Shown here piece after piece: positions 1 to 9,816 of a stretch of DNA of 64,000 bases; positions within the stretch are counted from its first letter, which is position 1, and every line of letters starts with the position of its first letter. Source of the DNA: Bolinopsis microptera (lineage: Eukaryota; Ctenophora; Tentaculata; Lobata; Bolinopsidae). The notes under the pieces are model-generated. The model was not told the origin of the DNA and did no database searches. It saw only the letters and a program-made list of their open reading frames with translations. Location of the stretch: the NCBI RefSeq assembly GCF_026151205.1, contig NC_087083.1, forward strand, positions 6,178,460-6,242,459. Reading direction: 5' to 3'. Both the position numbers and the translations under genes were made by a program.

Positions 1-102
1 CTAACTCAAAGTTAGTTACAGCTTTCATTCTCTCTCCGGAGAGCCACAGTGTTTCTGCTAAGTCAAATACTGCTTCTCTGTTTGCTCCACGGCTTAGTTT
101 TA
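1..102 (-). CDS. TPR gene, coding exon 10, cut by window edge
   Basis: Follows CCACCCACAG and encodes KLSRGANREAVFDLAETLW then LSGERMKAVTNFEL, another TPR-like helix pair. The frame is open to base 1, so the gene continues to the left of the window. Confidence 0.62.
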
Positions 103-3100
103 CTGTGGGTGGAAAAATGTGTTAAAATGTGTTAAATATGTGATAAATATGTGTTAGATATGTGATTAAGATGTGTTTAAGTCAAATACTGCTTCTCTGT
201 TTGCTCCACGGCTTAGTGTTACTGTGGGTGGAAATTCTGTTGAGGGAAAAAACATAGAAAAGTAGAACTTTATAAAATGATAAAACACTAATTTAATATC
301 AATGTATCAAGAAAAAACACACTCTAGAAGTATTATAGAGTCTATATTAAGAGAAACTTTGAGGATTATCTGTATTTATATAACTGTATAATATACATAA
401 TTTTAATAATATAACTGTATAATTTATATAATTATGCCTGCTGTAGAGAGGATATCAATAACTTGCTCTAATGTAACCAGTCGAGGTGGTTCCTTTGGTC
501 TCTCACTCGCTGCTTGTTCCTGTAACTCCAACTATTGGATTTGTGGTTTGAGAAATGGCTGGTGAACAATATCTCCTTATATGGGCATCACGTGACGTAA
601 TGTCTCCTTATATGGTAAAACAAGTTTTTTCTGACACGTGACAGCGGTTGACCAACCAGGCTTCAGTGTATTGAACAAGTCACCCTCAGAATTACTGTCA
701 CGTTTCAAAACAAATTGTATTATCCCAATTTCCTCACGTTTAGGATCGGATGAAAATATAAATCTTAAATCGTGTCTTACAAGGCTAGTTCTTTGAATTA
801 TGCTTTGGAAGCGTTCTCTTTTGAAGGTGAAAGTGGTTTCGGTTATATACATTTTTATTTGTTTGTATGCGTGTTTGTTAGTTTGTTTGTATGCGTGTTT
901 GTTAGTTCGTTAATTTGGTTGTATGTTTAAGAGTCTTACCTCGGTAAGAGTATTTTGTTGGTCCAATTCTACCGCTTCCTTTGGGGGTTTTGTGGTCTTT
1001 TTAGCGCCCCGCCCCTTTTCTTTAATATCTGGCTTTTTTGCTTCCTCTTGAATGATGGTGCTTTGTGTCTTGGCGAATAATCCTGAAATAAATCTAGGAA
1101 ATAAATTTAATCCACTGTTTTCTGACACTCACAGCATAACATTTATTTATTTTTAATAGTAATAACTTAATACTTAATGTAATTAGTTAGATAATTAATT
1201 AACTCCCAACTTGACAGTAATATATTACACTTATATATAAGTGTAATGTCCGGATAATACTAGTGAAACAACAATTACGCTCCCACTAAATCGCTCGCCC
1301 AAATTTTAGGAAATTTCTTGTGAAAAGGCCCTGAGGGCATCGTGATAGTCATCTAATTCGGTGTATACCGAATCACCCCCCATGCAGACGTAAGGTAAAA
1401 ATGCTTCCCTGAAGAGTTAAGGGCAAAAAACCGTTTTCTTCACGTGACAGGCTAATAAAACATGAATTCGATTGTTTAGGGCTCGGGTTAGGGTTAGGGT
1501 TGTGGTAAGGGTTATGGATAGCTTCAGGGTTATGGTTAGGGTTAGGGTTGGGATTAGAGTTTTTGTAAAACCGTTTTGTACGGCTGCAAAACCATAAAAA
1601 CCAAAGTCACGTGAAATTTTTGGGCGAGCGAATTAGTAAAAGCCGTAATGTCCGGATTATATTATTGAAACTCAAACAACAATTACCTTGTTTGTAGACT
1701 TCGTGCATGTCAGGGTTTGCTTTAAAGAAGGTAGCTCGCATTGCTAGAGCCAATAGATGGTACACCTGTGGTAGTTTTAATATTAATCCCACTAATAAAA
1801 AGGTACATATTGATTAATTGAGAAAATTGGCCAAGAAGTGACCCTTTGCTGATGTCAATTTCTGCTCAATTTCAGCTCGCAAATGGAATTGAAAACTCGC
1901 GGTTTTTGGGATCAAGGTTGCAGAAAAATACTGTATAGAAAAGAAAGCATTTTTAGAATTTCGATTTAGGCTTGAAATTTTTTATAATTAACGTCGGGAG
2001 TAAAGTAAAATTAGCAACAAAACGTTTTTCATCACAAATCATATAATTATAAATATAAGCGAGAAGTTTAGATTTAATTATGATCATTAAAACCGCTGCT
2101 AAAAGTAAAATCTGAGGTATTGTTATCCTACACCAACTTGTTATCGCAATGTGACATGTGACCATCAACTCAATTTGCCAAGTTTCGAATATATTGTAAG
2201 TACAGACCTATTAAACTTATTTTTACTAAAATATTCGGCACTATCGAACAATTTTATTCTATTACAAAAAATTCCCGTACTATCAAGAATATTCTCAGAG
2301 GCATAATTAGACAAGACACAACTTGTTTCACGTTTCGACTTGTATCACGTGGTGACCCCCACTGTCGCTTCACTATAGTAGAGTTTCGACGATACAGGGG
2401 GAGCCGCGCACTCGTGCGCGGCGGCCGGTCATACAACGTATGACAAGTTTCGACTTTAACCCAGGAAGGGAACTGAACTGGGACACGCGCTATATTTATA
2501 ACCTCTGGTAAAGATTAACGATAAATCGGAATTTGTTGTTATTTTGTAACTATATATAACGTCAATAAATTTTAAATAGCAGATATAAATTAAAATATCT
2601 GTAATAAGCAGTGTTGCATGTAGTGTTACGTTTAGTGTAACTGTTAGTGTTACGTTTAGTTTTACTTGTAGTGTTACGTGTTGTGTTAGGAGGAAAGATT
2701 TGTAATTGGACACCAACGAGTTTATGAAGTTGTAGCGCGATGCGTTACTGTGCCTGGCTAGATCGGCAAAATGCGCTACTGTGCCGCGCCGAGCTGCCAT
2801 GAATTTACATTACCTGAGGACTCCAGGCTATTATGTTCATTAACATAAAGATTTGGCGGAATGACAGGCTGAGCGCGGCCCAGTAAGAATTTACATTGTC
2901 AATTAAATGAAGGAGAGCGACATATTATTATTAATATAATAGTAACTTTAATATAATAGTAACTTTACGTCACTGATGTCATTTATGAAAACTACTTGCT
3001 TTGCTCCTAAATCACGGACATATTAAATACGAGGATGTGGAAACATGCTTTCTCAAAATTTTGAATTAGCTCAAAGATGGAAGTAGATAAAATACCTTCG

Positions 3101-6100
3101 AGTTCGGTTTCTTCTGAAGAGCCCTCTCAAAGATAGAAATAGCGCTGGGTTCTCCTTCCAATATCCCTAACTTTAAATATTCTTCCCCGATCATACACAG
3201 GATATCTGGAGCACAATCTGTCTCCATTACCTGGTATGGCATATTTAAAAATAGTTCATGACATATTGAAAAGTTTAAAAGTTTAAAGAGATTCTGTTTC
3301 CTCATCACACTAGAGACCGATTAGATTTAAAAATTACGTCGGAAGAGTAGATGTGTGGGAATATTAAAGAGTTTAAAAACACAGACGTAAGTAATACAAT
3401 TAATGCTTTTAGATAGTAATTTTAAAATCTATAAAGTTATAATCAAGATCTTAATTCTTGATTATTCTGAGGCATACATAGTACGACTTCAAACTCAACA
3501 AGAACAATGATAGGTCAACTGTAATATTGCTCATTGATCCATATTTAACTTTAAGGCTGTACTTGTAAATTTATAATCTACCAATTGACGCGCGCCGAGT
3601 TGAACTCGTCGACAGTCTTGAAACTCGTCGACGGTCTTGAAACAAGTATTTTACGAGTATCACCCGTTAAGGCTGTACCTGGGTGAAAATCCTGTCGGCC
3701 TCTTCATCCCCATTAGATTCAGGTAAAACTATAAGTATCAACTGGTTTTTAGCCTTGGCGTGGTATATCCGCGCCATCGTGAAATCCTCACACTTTGACA
3801 AAACCTTTTTAAACAAATCGAGAGATCGATTGAGATACCTGCAAACGTTATTTTGTTCAAGTATTTTTGATGAAATACCAGAAATTGCATTCCGTTTAAG
3901 TTTATGTGTGAGCGGAGACATATGTTAATTTGTTTTTTCTTCAACTGTTAAAAACCACCGAGTTAAACTTTTTGTTGTAAATATTCGTTTCATACTCAAA
4001 TAATTCAAATTGGCACAGCTTCAAAAATAATTACTAAGTTACCAAGTTAAAAAATTACTAAATTACTAAATTGCTAAGTAGCCAAGTTACTAAGTACTTA
4101 AATTACTAAGTTAGCAGGTTACTTCGTTACTAAGTTACCAATTTATTAAATCATCAAGTTTCCTTACTAAGCTAAAAAGTCACCAAGTTGTATACTCACT
4201 TGAAGCCACTGATGCGACCTTCATGTTTTGACATATCGTACAACACTACAGCTAAACCGTAGCAGCCTATCAAATTATCTGGGTCCAGGTTTAGACACTC
4301 TTTATATTCCCTCGCAGCAGCGCAGTTTAATCCAAACCACTGACGGGGATTGAAACAATGGTTTAGCAAACACGGTTAATTAATAAATATTAATAATTAT
4401 TTATTTAAAACTCCATAATGAAGCTGATCTCTTCGAAAAATATTCTGCGAGCAGAAATTGTAGTGATTACCTTTCACAAAGACGTTCGAAATTGTGTACA
4501 GTACAACTTTGTTATAATTTGCATCGAGGGAGGAAAGAATTTATTGAGGCGCATTAACACATATCGTTTCTATTGTAAGCAGTTCTGCAGGGTTACCTGC
4601 ACATAGGTTTGTGTTTGAAGATAAAATAATTCGCTTAAAAACCGCGTTATTATAGCGAGGTCCGTGTTATACTTATAACGAGGTCCGCGTTGTGGTACTG
4701 ACAAAAATTTAAATTATATTTATTATCTAGAAGATTACAGAAAAGTATAAAAACAAGATAATGGTAACTTTAAAAAGTAGAGAATAGTTGCCTGATAAAA
4801 GTGTCCCATTTCTGCGTGAATCTGACTGGAGCTGGATTGGTTGGTTGTTTTACATATTCTGTATATATCCGAGATTATCCTCTCAACCTTACAACGTTTA
4901 GTAAGTCAATTAATTTGGTGACATTTCATCAGCATTTATAAAGAAAATCTGAATGGGAATCTAGCAGAACCTGAATCTAGCAGTTTGATATTTGATTAAG
5001 TGATATGTGTGTCATAATGTTGTTATTGTTAATTTTAACAACTTATAGTAAATCTGCCCACAGTTTTGAAAAAAGATTCAAGCAATTTCAAAGTACAAAT
5101 TTCAAACTTTTAAAAAACACTTTTTTAACTAAATCTCACCTCTGTATAATTGTTGATTTTTAAAGCAAGATAAGCTTTGTTTGATAAGCATACCACATTC
5201 TTCTCATCCAGCTTAGTTACATTCCGAAAACATTGCGCCCCTTTTTTACCTTTGAAAGTCTATTATTGATTAAACAAAATTCGATATAACATGATTTAGT
5301 TAAACAAATTGGATACATTATGATTTGAATAAGCAGAATCTAATAAAAACATAATTAATTTTTTATAGTTTACTTTATCTGCCGGTTGCACCCTTCGTTT
5401 ACCTTCTCAAGTATGCTAACTTAATAAAATTAATTTACATCGCACAGCCATTGATCTTAAACTTAAACAAATAATTTATTAAGGAAGCACTGTGCTCCTC
5501 GATTACTATTTTAACTTAATCATTGATGCGAAAACTTAAACAGTCAGTTTTCCGGGAAATACTGTAGCCTTCGTTTACCTTTTTAACTGTATTATGGATA
5601 ACCAGCTGTCGGTTTATCAAGATTAAAGGATAATATTTAAAATTCCAAACATTTCTTTTTAAAGTGGTATGCTTTTAGCGGTTCCAACTTAATAAAGCAG
5701 CATACCTTGTTAGACTTTTAATAATTGTCTCGCGTTGTTGATTGAAATATTGCATTGTAAAATGTAAATTCATTTCAGTAATTTACAGTCGTGACGCTGA
5801 CAACATACTTTTATAAAATAAATATTGTCCGTTAAAATTATTGACCGTTAGGAATATGACCGAATGCCCACTCAACCGGCATACTTTAACGATCATGAAT
5901 TTGACTGCTATCGGAGATTTCCAAAGAAGGGGTAGCCGACTAGTGACTACCCCTTCCTTGGAAATATCCGATTAGTTAAAATTAATACAGATCTCTTCTC
6001 TTACTGCATGCTGTAATAATGTCAACTGAACTCTGCCCAATTTTTCGATAGATATCTACAGTCTAAATGGCCATGGAAACAGTATGACCGTTAAAAATAC

Positions 6101-7673
6101 CGACTGTTAAAAATATGGCCGCGGGATGGCCCAAACAGCGCTATTTTACAACCACCATAATATTAACGAGTATTAGAAATTCAGTTACATGACATTAACA
6201 ATTACGAACATACATCTGATGTCTGAAACATCACAATAACATCAAAGACAACGTAACGTTACATTCTCCTTGGTGTGACGTCACACCCCCTCTTGTGTGA
6301 CGCCACATCCTCTCTTGTGTGACGTCACACCCTCTCTTGTGTGACGTCACACCCTCTCTTGTGTGACGTCACACCCTCTCTTGTGTGACGTCACACCCTC
6401 TCTTGTGTGACGTCACACCCTCTCTTGTGTGACGTCACACACTCTCTTGTGTGACGTCACACCCTCTCTTGTGTGACGTCATACTTAAAACATCACAATA
6501 ACATCAAAGACAGCGCTAGACAATGGGCGATTATGTACGGCCCTAAACGGCCTCTAAATAGCCTCCAAGTCCATACGGCGTCTAAATAGATAAAATAATA
6601 TAAGTAATGGTTAAATGAACTTACCGTTTCCCTTAGCGCACTCAATGAACCCGATCAGATTTATCAGCACAGGCTTGAAGAAGGCCGGAAGAGTCTCCAT
6701 TTTAAAGAGGATCTCATTGTGAACATATGCTAGTCTGTTTTGGTCCTGAAATTAATATGGTAGTCTGTTCTGGTCCTGAAATAAATATTTTAGTCTTTTT
6801 TGGTCCTGAAATTAATATGCTAGTCTGGTTTGGTCCTGAAATTAATATGCTAGTTTTTTTTTGGGACTGAAATTAATATGCTAGTCTGTTTTGGTCCTGG
6901 AATTAATTAAATTCGTTTACTTTTGGATTATAGAATTGAAAAATACAGTCTAAACATAACTTTTAGAATAAGTTAAACAAATGTCGGTTAGAACTTAGAC
7001 TCTTTGTAGTGAAACCTGTGTTAAACTAGAAGAAAGAAGATCGCAAAACATTGCTCTCAAAGCAATATCTTTGAAGTGGTTTTGTTATTTATAATTTTAT
7101 TGTCAACTTGTTTTAAATGTGGTTAGAATTTAGAACCTCCTTGATTTGATCGAGATGCTAGATGAGTTAAGATAGAGAAAATGAAAGAGATTTGACAAAA
7201 TAAAATTCTTGGTTACAAGAAATAGAAAACGATGAAACATAGACATTTATCAGTTCCTAAATTTTAAAATGGAAAAGAAACCTGATAAAAGTAAAACACA
7301 TTAGAATTTTCAAATAAATCAAGAAAATTGTAGATTTTATAGACGATCTCAAATGGCGTCTCTATAAGTCGTAAAGATAAACAAATACAATTCTAACGCT
7401 GTTACTAACGAGGTATAAAAATGTAACTCATGTATTTATTAGTTACTTAGTTACTTATCAATTTGTTTGTGTAACTAGCACTTACCTCCATTTATTATAG
7501 TGCAACTTATTGCATTATAAGTAATTAATTAGTTAACTAATACAATTAGTTAATTAGTGTAATTTAACAGTACTTACCTTTTCAATCTTGTGGTTGAAGT
7601 GACTCGGTAGTCTTTCTAGTTCAGACTGTAGCTCAAACTTATGTTCATAATTAACACTTTGTTTCGAAACCAT
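1..7673 (-). CDS. TPR-repeat protein gene, 3' end outside window
   Basis: Ten coding exons were read on the minus strand: 7673-7578, 6745-6625, 5249-5140, 4339-4200, 3838-3679, 3230-3096, 1765-1687, 1082-940, 519-438 and 102 to beyond position 1. Phases join without a stop, and nearly all junctions are GT-AG. The protein is a helical-repeat (tetratricopeptide) protein. Recognisable pieces are LERLPSHFNHKI near the N-terminus, NKAYLALKINNYTE, LNLDPDNLIGCYGLAVVLYD, IGEEYLKLG and IFERALQKKPNS. The N-terminal LxRLxxHF pattern and DPDNxxxxYGxA repeats recall IFIT-type and TTC22-type cytosolic TPR proteins, but I cannot decide between these, so no symbol is given. A lysine-rich insert (exon 1082-940) lies between the TPR blocks. 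A short exon may be missing between 5140 and 4339, because the repeat spacing there is irregular. TPR proteins act as protein-binding scaffolds; no catalytic motif is visible. Confidence 0.72.
57..233. repeat. Partial duplication of an exon start with its acceptor
   Basis: Bases about 57-114 and 178-233 are near-identical (one or two differences). Each contains the first half of the last visible TPR exon plus its CCACCCACAG acceptor. The upstream copy could act as a cryptic acceptor or be a relic of a local duplication. Confidence 0.75.
438..519 (-). CDS. TPR gene, coding exon 9 with possible GC donor
   Basis: Follows GTTACAG and encodes EQAASERPKEPPRLVTLEQ then VIDILSTA. No GT donor gives the right phase. 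A CAG|GC donor at 437-436 leaves one base and joins in frame to the next exon. Read through instead, the frame stops at 424-426, so a short alternative C-terminus is also possible. Confidence 0.5.
570..620. repeat. CCTTATATGG plus CACGTGACGT motif, two copies
   Basis: Two copies of CTCCTTATATGG lie in a TPR-gene intron, the first followed by CACGTGACGTAA. CCTTATATGG fits the SRF CArG consensus and CACGTG is an E-box. The same combination is arrayed in the intron of the secreted-protein gene (11887-12000), so it may be a dispersed repeat rather than a promoter site. Confidence 0.4.
940..1082 (-). CDS. TPR gene, coding exon 8 (Lys-rich insert)
   Basis: Follows TTATTTCAG. It encodes LFAKTQSTIIQEEAKKPDIK, GRGAKKTTKPPKEAVELD and QQNTLTE, ending in phase 0 at GTAAGA. 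It is basic and probably disordered, an insert between TPR blocks rather than a repeat itself. Confidence 0.66.
1288..1637. mobile_element. MITE-like element with CGCTCGCCCAAA ends and TTAGGG-like core
   Basis: The left end AAATCGCTCGCCCAAATTTT and the right end AAATTTTTGGGCGAGCGAAT are inverted copies. The interior holds several TTAGGG-type hexamers (about 1492-1556). A second, inverted and partly degraded copy lies at about 16505-16735. No coding sequence. It is most likely a non-autonomous DNA element. Confidence 0.6.
1687..1765 (-). CDS. TPR gene, coding exon 7
   Basis: Follows ACCACAG and encodes VYHLLALAMRATFFKANPDM then HEVYKQ, with one leftover base before donor GTAATT. It continues the helical repeat after NSK of the previous exon. 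Confidence 0.68.
2736..2890 (+). repeat. Dispersed GC-rich repeat, copy 1
   Basis: The block about 2811-2887, containing GGCGGAATGACAGGCTGAGC followed by GCGGCCCAGTAA, recurs at 9731-9816 and, inverted, at 16286-16357. Similarity to the third copy extends out to GTTGTAGCGCGATGC. It looks like a non-autonomous interspersed element; no tRNA-like promoter boxes were convincing. Confidence 0.65.
3096..3230 (-). CDS. TPR gene, coding exon 6
   Basis: Phase-0 exon of 45 codons reading METDCAPDILCMIGEEYLKL and SAISIFERALQKKPNSK. The A-x-x-IFERAL-x-KxPNS pattern is a typical TPR helix B followed by the next unit. Acceptor is ATACCAG, donor GTATTT. Confidence 0.72.
3585..3675 (+). repeat. Dispersed repeat with GACGCGCGCCGAGTTG, copy 1
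   Basis: The stretch from GACGCGCGCCGAGTTG to TACGAGTATCACCCGTTA is found again at about 16748-16823 (same direction) and inverted at about 15758-15836. The copy near 16.8 kb is interrupted by a MITE exactly at the GTTA, and this copy shows the uninterrupted site. Confidence 0.65.
3679..3838 (-). CDS. TPR gene, coding exon 5
   Basis: Starts with one base completing a Lys codon from exon 4, then YLNRSLDLFKKVLSKCEDF, ARIYHAKAKNQLILIVLPE and DEEADRIFTQ. Ends in phase 0 at a GTACAG donor. Confidence 0.73.
4200..4339 (-). CDS. TPR gene, coding exon 4
   Basis: Follows CCCCGTCAG and encodes AAAREYKECLNLDPDNLIG and CYGLAVVLYDMSKHEGRI. It contains the classic DPxN turn between TPR units and ends with two bases at donor GTGAGT. 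Confidence 0.75.
5140..5249 (-). CDS. TPR gene, coding exon 3
   Basis: Starts with two bases that complete the Gly codon left open by exon 2, then KKGAQCFRNVTKLDEKNVV and NKAYLALKINNYTE, a good TPR helix pair. Ends in phase 0 at GTGAGA. Confidence 0.72.
6265..6483. repeat. 22-bp minisatellite with TGACGTCA in nearly every unit
   Basis: About ten head-to-tail units of 22 bp with consensus CTCTCTTGTGTGACGTCACA. TGACGTCA is the palindromic CRE bound by CREB/ATF bZIP factors. One unit has CGCCA instead. It lies in the intron between exons 2 and 3 of the TPR gene. Any regulatory role is inference. Confidence 0.85.
6625..6745 (-). CDS. TPR gene, coding exon 2
   Basis: Acceptor TTTCAG, then DQNRLAYVHNEILFKMETLP and FFKPVLINLIGFIECAKGN. 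Ends with one base of a Gly codon at donor GTAAGT. The first bases of this exon, with their acceptor, are repeated several times in the intron immediately upstream (see the repeat at 6730-6912). Confidence 0.75.
6730..6912. repeat. 30-32-bp tandem repeat copying an intron-exon junction
   Basis: About six units of TAGTCTGTTTTGGTCCTGAA plus ATTAATATGC. The first unit is the true acceptor and first bases of TPR exon 2. The others are diverging copies of the same junction inside the preceding intron. Confidence 0.8.
7578..7673 (-). CDS. TPR gene, coding exon 1 with start codon
   Basis: The ATG at 7673-7671 opens a 32-codon exon with the stretch ELQSELERLPSHFNHKIEK, ending in phase 0 at a consensus donor GTAAGT. 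It gives the N-terminal helix of the protein. No upstream in-frame coding was recognised. Confidence 0.7.
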
Positions 7674-8821
7674 TTCGTCTTTTTTATAACTAATTAATTA
7701 ATTATGATTAATACGTTAATTATGGTAGAAGTAATGCAACTTTAGTGATGAAGATAATGATGCCAATAGTAAATAAATATTAAATTCTAACTTTTATTAC
7801 ACGATTCGACATTAAAAATGTACCCAAAATAATGTACATTTAACAGAAATCGAAACATTTTTATAAGTTTAAACTAAATATTTGGGCAAAATATGGTCGT
7901 GATATTTATGAGGAATCAATCAAAATGTTTTAATCACCTAATATTATTTGTAATTTTTAGTATTATGTAATGGGATGGAAGTGCTTTGACCAGGTGTAGA
8001 CAATCACACCCCGGCTCCATAATATGAAAGACTTGTTTTAATTCTAAATGAAAAGCTCAAATACAATTTTTTCCAACGAATTTCTAATACTCTAATAAAT
8101 ATGCTATATTCTTAAAATTAAATCCAAAAAGAGCATGTTGCCCTTATCGCAGCAAAAAACGTGACAATCAAAGACTTTGAACACAAGCCACAAAGCATTA
8201 AACGTAAATAAAAGCTGTGATAGACTTATGTAACTGTAAATCACTGACTTCAAAGCAATTATTTTAAAGTTGAGTTTAAGGGCAATTTCAGTTCTTGATC
8301 AGTATCACATGCAAATAATGCAAGAGAAAGTTTGTAAAACTAGAAATTCCAAATCGGAAATTTCTTCGCATGCATATGTCATTTGCGCGTTCAATGCTCA
8401 TATAGAACTTAAATGTTCGATATTTTAATCGCATTAATTAAAAAACATATGGGAAATTTTGATCGTATTAAAAGAATGATCGATATGAGTTCCAAGTTCA
8501 CATGAATGATTATATTGTTCATGATTTGGATATGAATCAATGTTTTGACTGGCGATGATTTATGAAGTTTGAATCAATTTTTGAGAAAGTGATAGGTGTC
8601 TGCGATACGTTTTTTTTAACAACCTGATATAATAATATCAGCAATGAATTGTGAATATGGAGAATATCATACCTATTTATATGATGATATAATTACCAAT
8701 CTCACTTCTCGTTATCAAATATCACAGGATCTGTACAGTGTTAGAAGATTCGAGGTCTTAGCTGAACCTGCAGAACTTCAGATTCAGTTTCGTGGTGGAC
8801 TTTATCAACGGAATGGACTAC

Positions 8822-8940
8822 TTACATAACTAACATAACTCACATAACTCATATAACTTACATAAATTACATAAATTACATAACTAACATAACTTACATA
8901 ACTTACAGTTACATAACTTAAATAATCTACATAACTTCAC
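8822..8940. repeat. ACATAACT/ACATAAAT short tandem repeat
   Basis: Imperfect repeats of about 9 bp (ACATAACTT, ACATAACTA) over roughly 110 bp. Non-coding. Confidence 0.75.
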
Positions 8941-9057
8941 CCACAATCCACATGCGTTCTCATATGTTGCTTAAGTCCACGAACGTTCTCATCACCGTTT
9001 GCAATACGACTTTATGCAAATAATAATTTAGCACCTCTCCGCAAGCAATCCTTGGTA

Positions 9058-9290
9058 CTATTTAGTATTTAGCACCTGAAACCATAATGCTATAATGGTA
9101 CTATTTAGTATTTCACCTGAAACCATAATGCTATAATGGTACTATTTAGTATTTAGCACCTGAAACCATAATGCTATAATGGTACTATTTAGTATTTCAC
9201 CTGAAACCATAATGCTATAAGTATAATGGTACTATTTAGTATTTCACCTGAAACCATAATGCTATAATGGTACTATTTAGTATTTCACGC
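9058..9290. repeat. About 41-bp tandem repeat
   Basis: Five to six units of GGTACTATTTAGTATTTCAC followed by CTGAAACCATAATGCTATAA. No coding potential. Confidence 0.8.
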
Positions 9291-9730
9291 ACGAGCACTG
9301 CAACTTATCCGACTATAATATGTACTGCTCTTTCATAAATGTACATATTTCACGAACATGCTCCTGCTGATGGAAACAAAGAATTTCCTGACCACAAACT
9401 TTAAAACTTTACTCTCGCCACTTGGTTTTATTTGTGAAATAAGTATTTTGGAACAATCCTCCAAAAATATTTTCCTGAATATCAGCTCTTATAGTCCATG
9501 GTTTCTGCTGGTTGGACAAGTTTGTTTTTTGTTCCACAAACATTTTATCGATTTTTTCCATCCAACAATTTTTTCCTAAAAAATTGTCGGAGGTCGCTAA
9601 ATTTTAAAACCTCTAAAATTTTGGCCCCTCGTGAAGAAATTTATTCCTACACCCCTGGTACTCCTAGTGTGTTGAGTTTCAGTTGGTCAGAGATGTCCAG
9701 CAATAGTCTAGTATGAATTAATACCAGTGT

Positions 9731-9816
9731 TACCTGGGGACCTCAGGCTATAATTATGTTCATAAACATAATAGAGATTCGGCGGAATGACAGGCTGAGC
9801 GCGGCCCAGTAAATAC
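9731..9816 (+). repeat. Dispersed GC-rich repeat, copy 2
   Basis: Carries the same GGCGGAATGACAGGCTGAGC core and GCGGCCCAGTAA end as the block at 2811-2887, preceded by the related ACCTGGGGACCTCAGGCTAT. Confidence 0.7.

Noticed and set aside
2811-2887. tRNA-derived SINE
   Set aside because: No convincing A and B boxes or cloverleaf could be drawn, so it is left as an unclassified dispersed repeat.
6265-6483. CRISPR-like array at the regular 22-bp repeat
   Set aside because: Units are contiguous with no unique spacers, and the genome is eukaryotic. It is a minisatellite.
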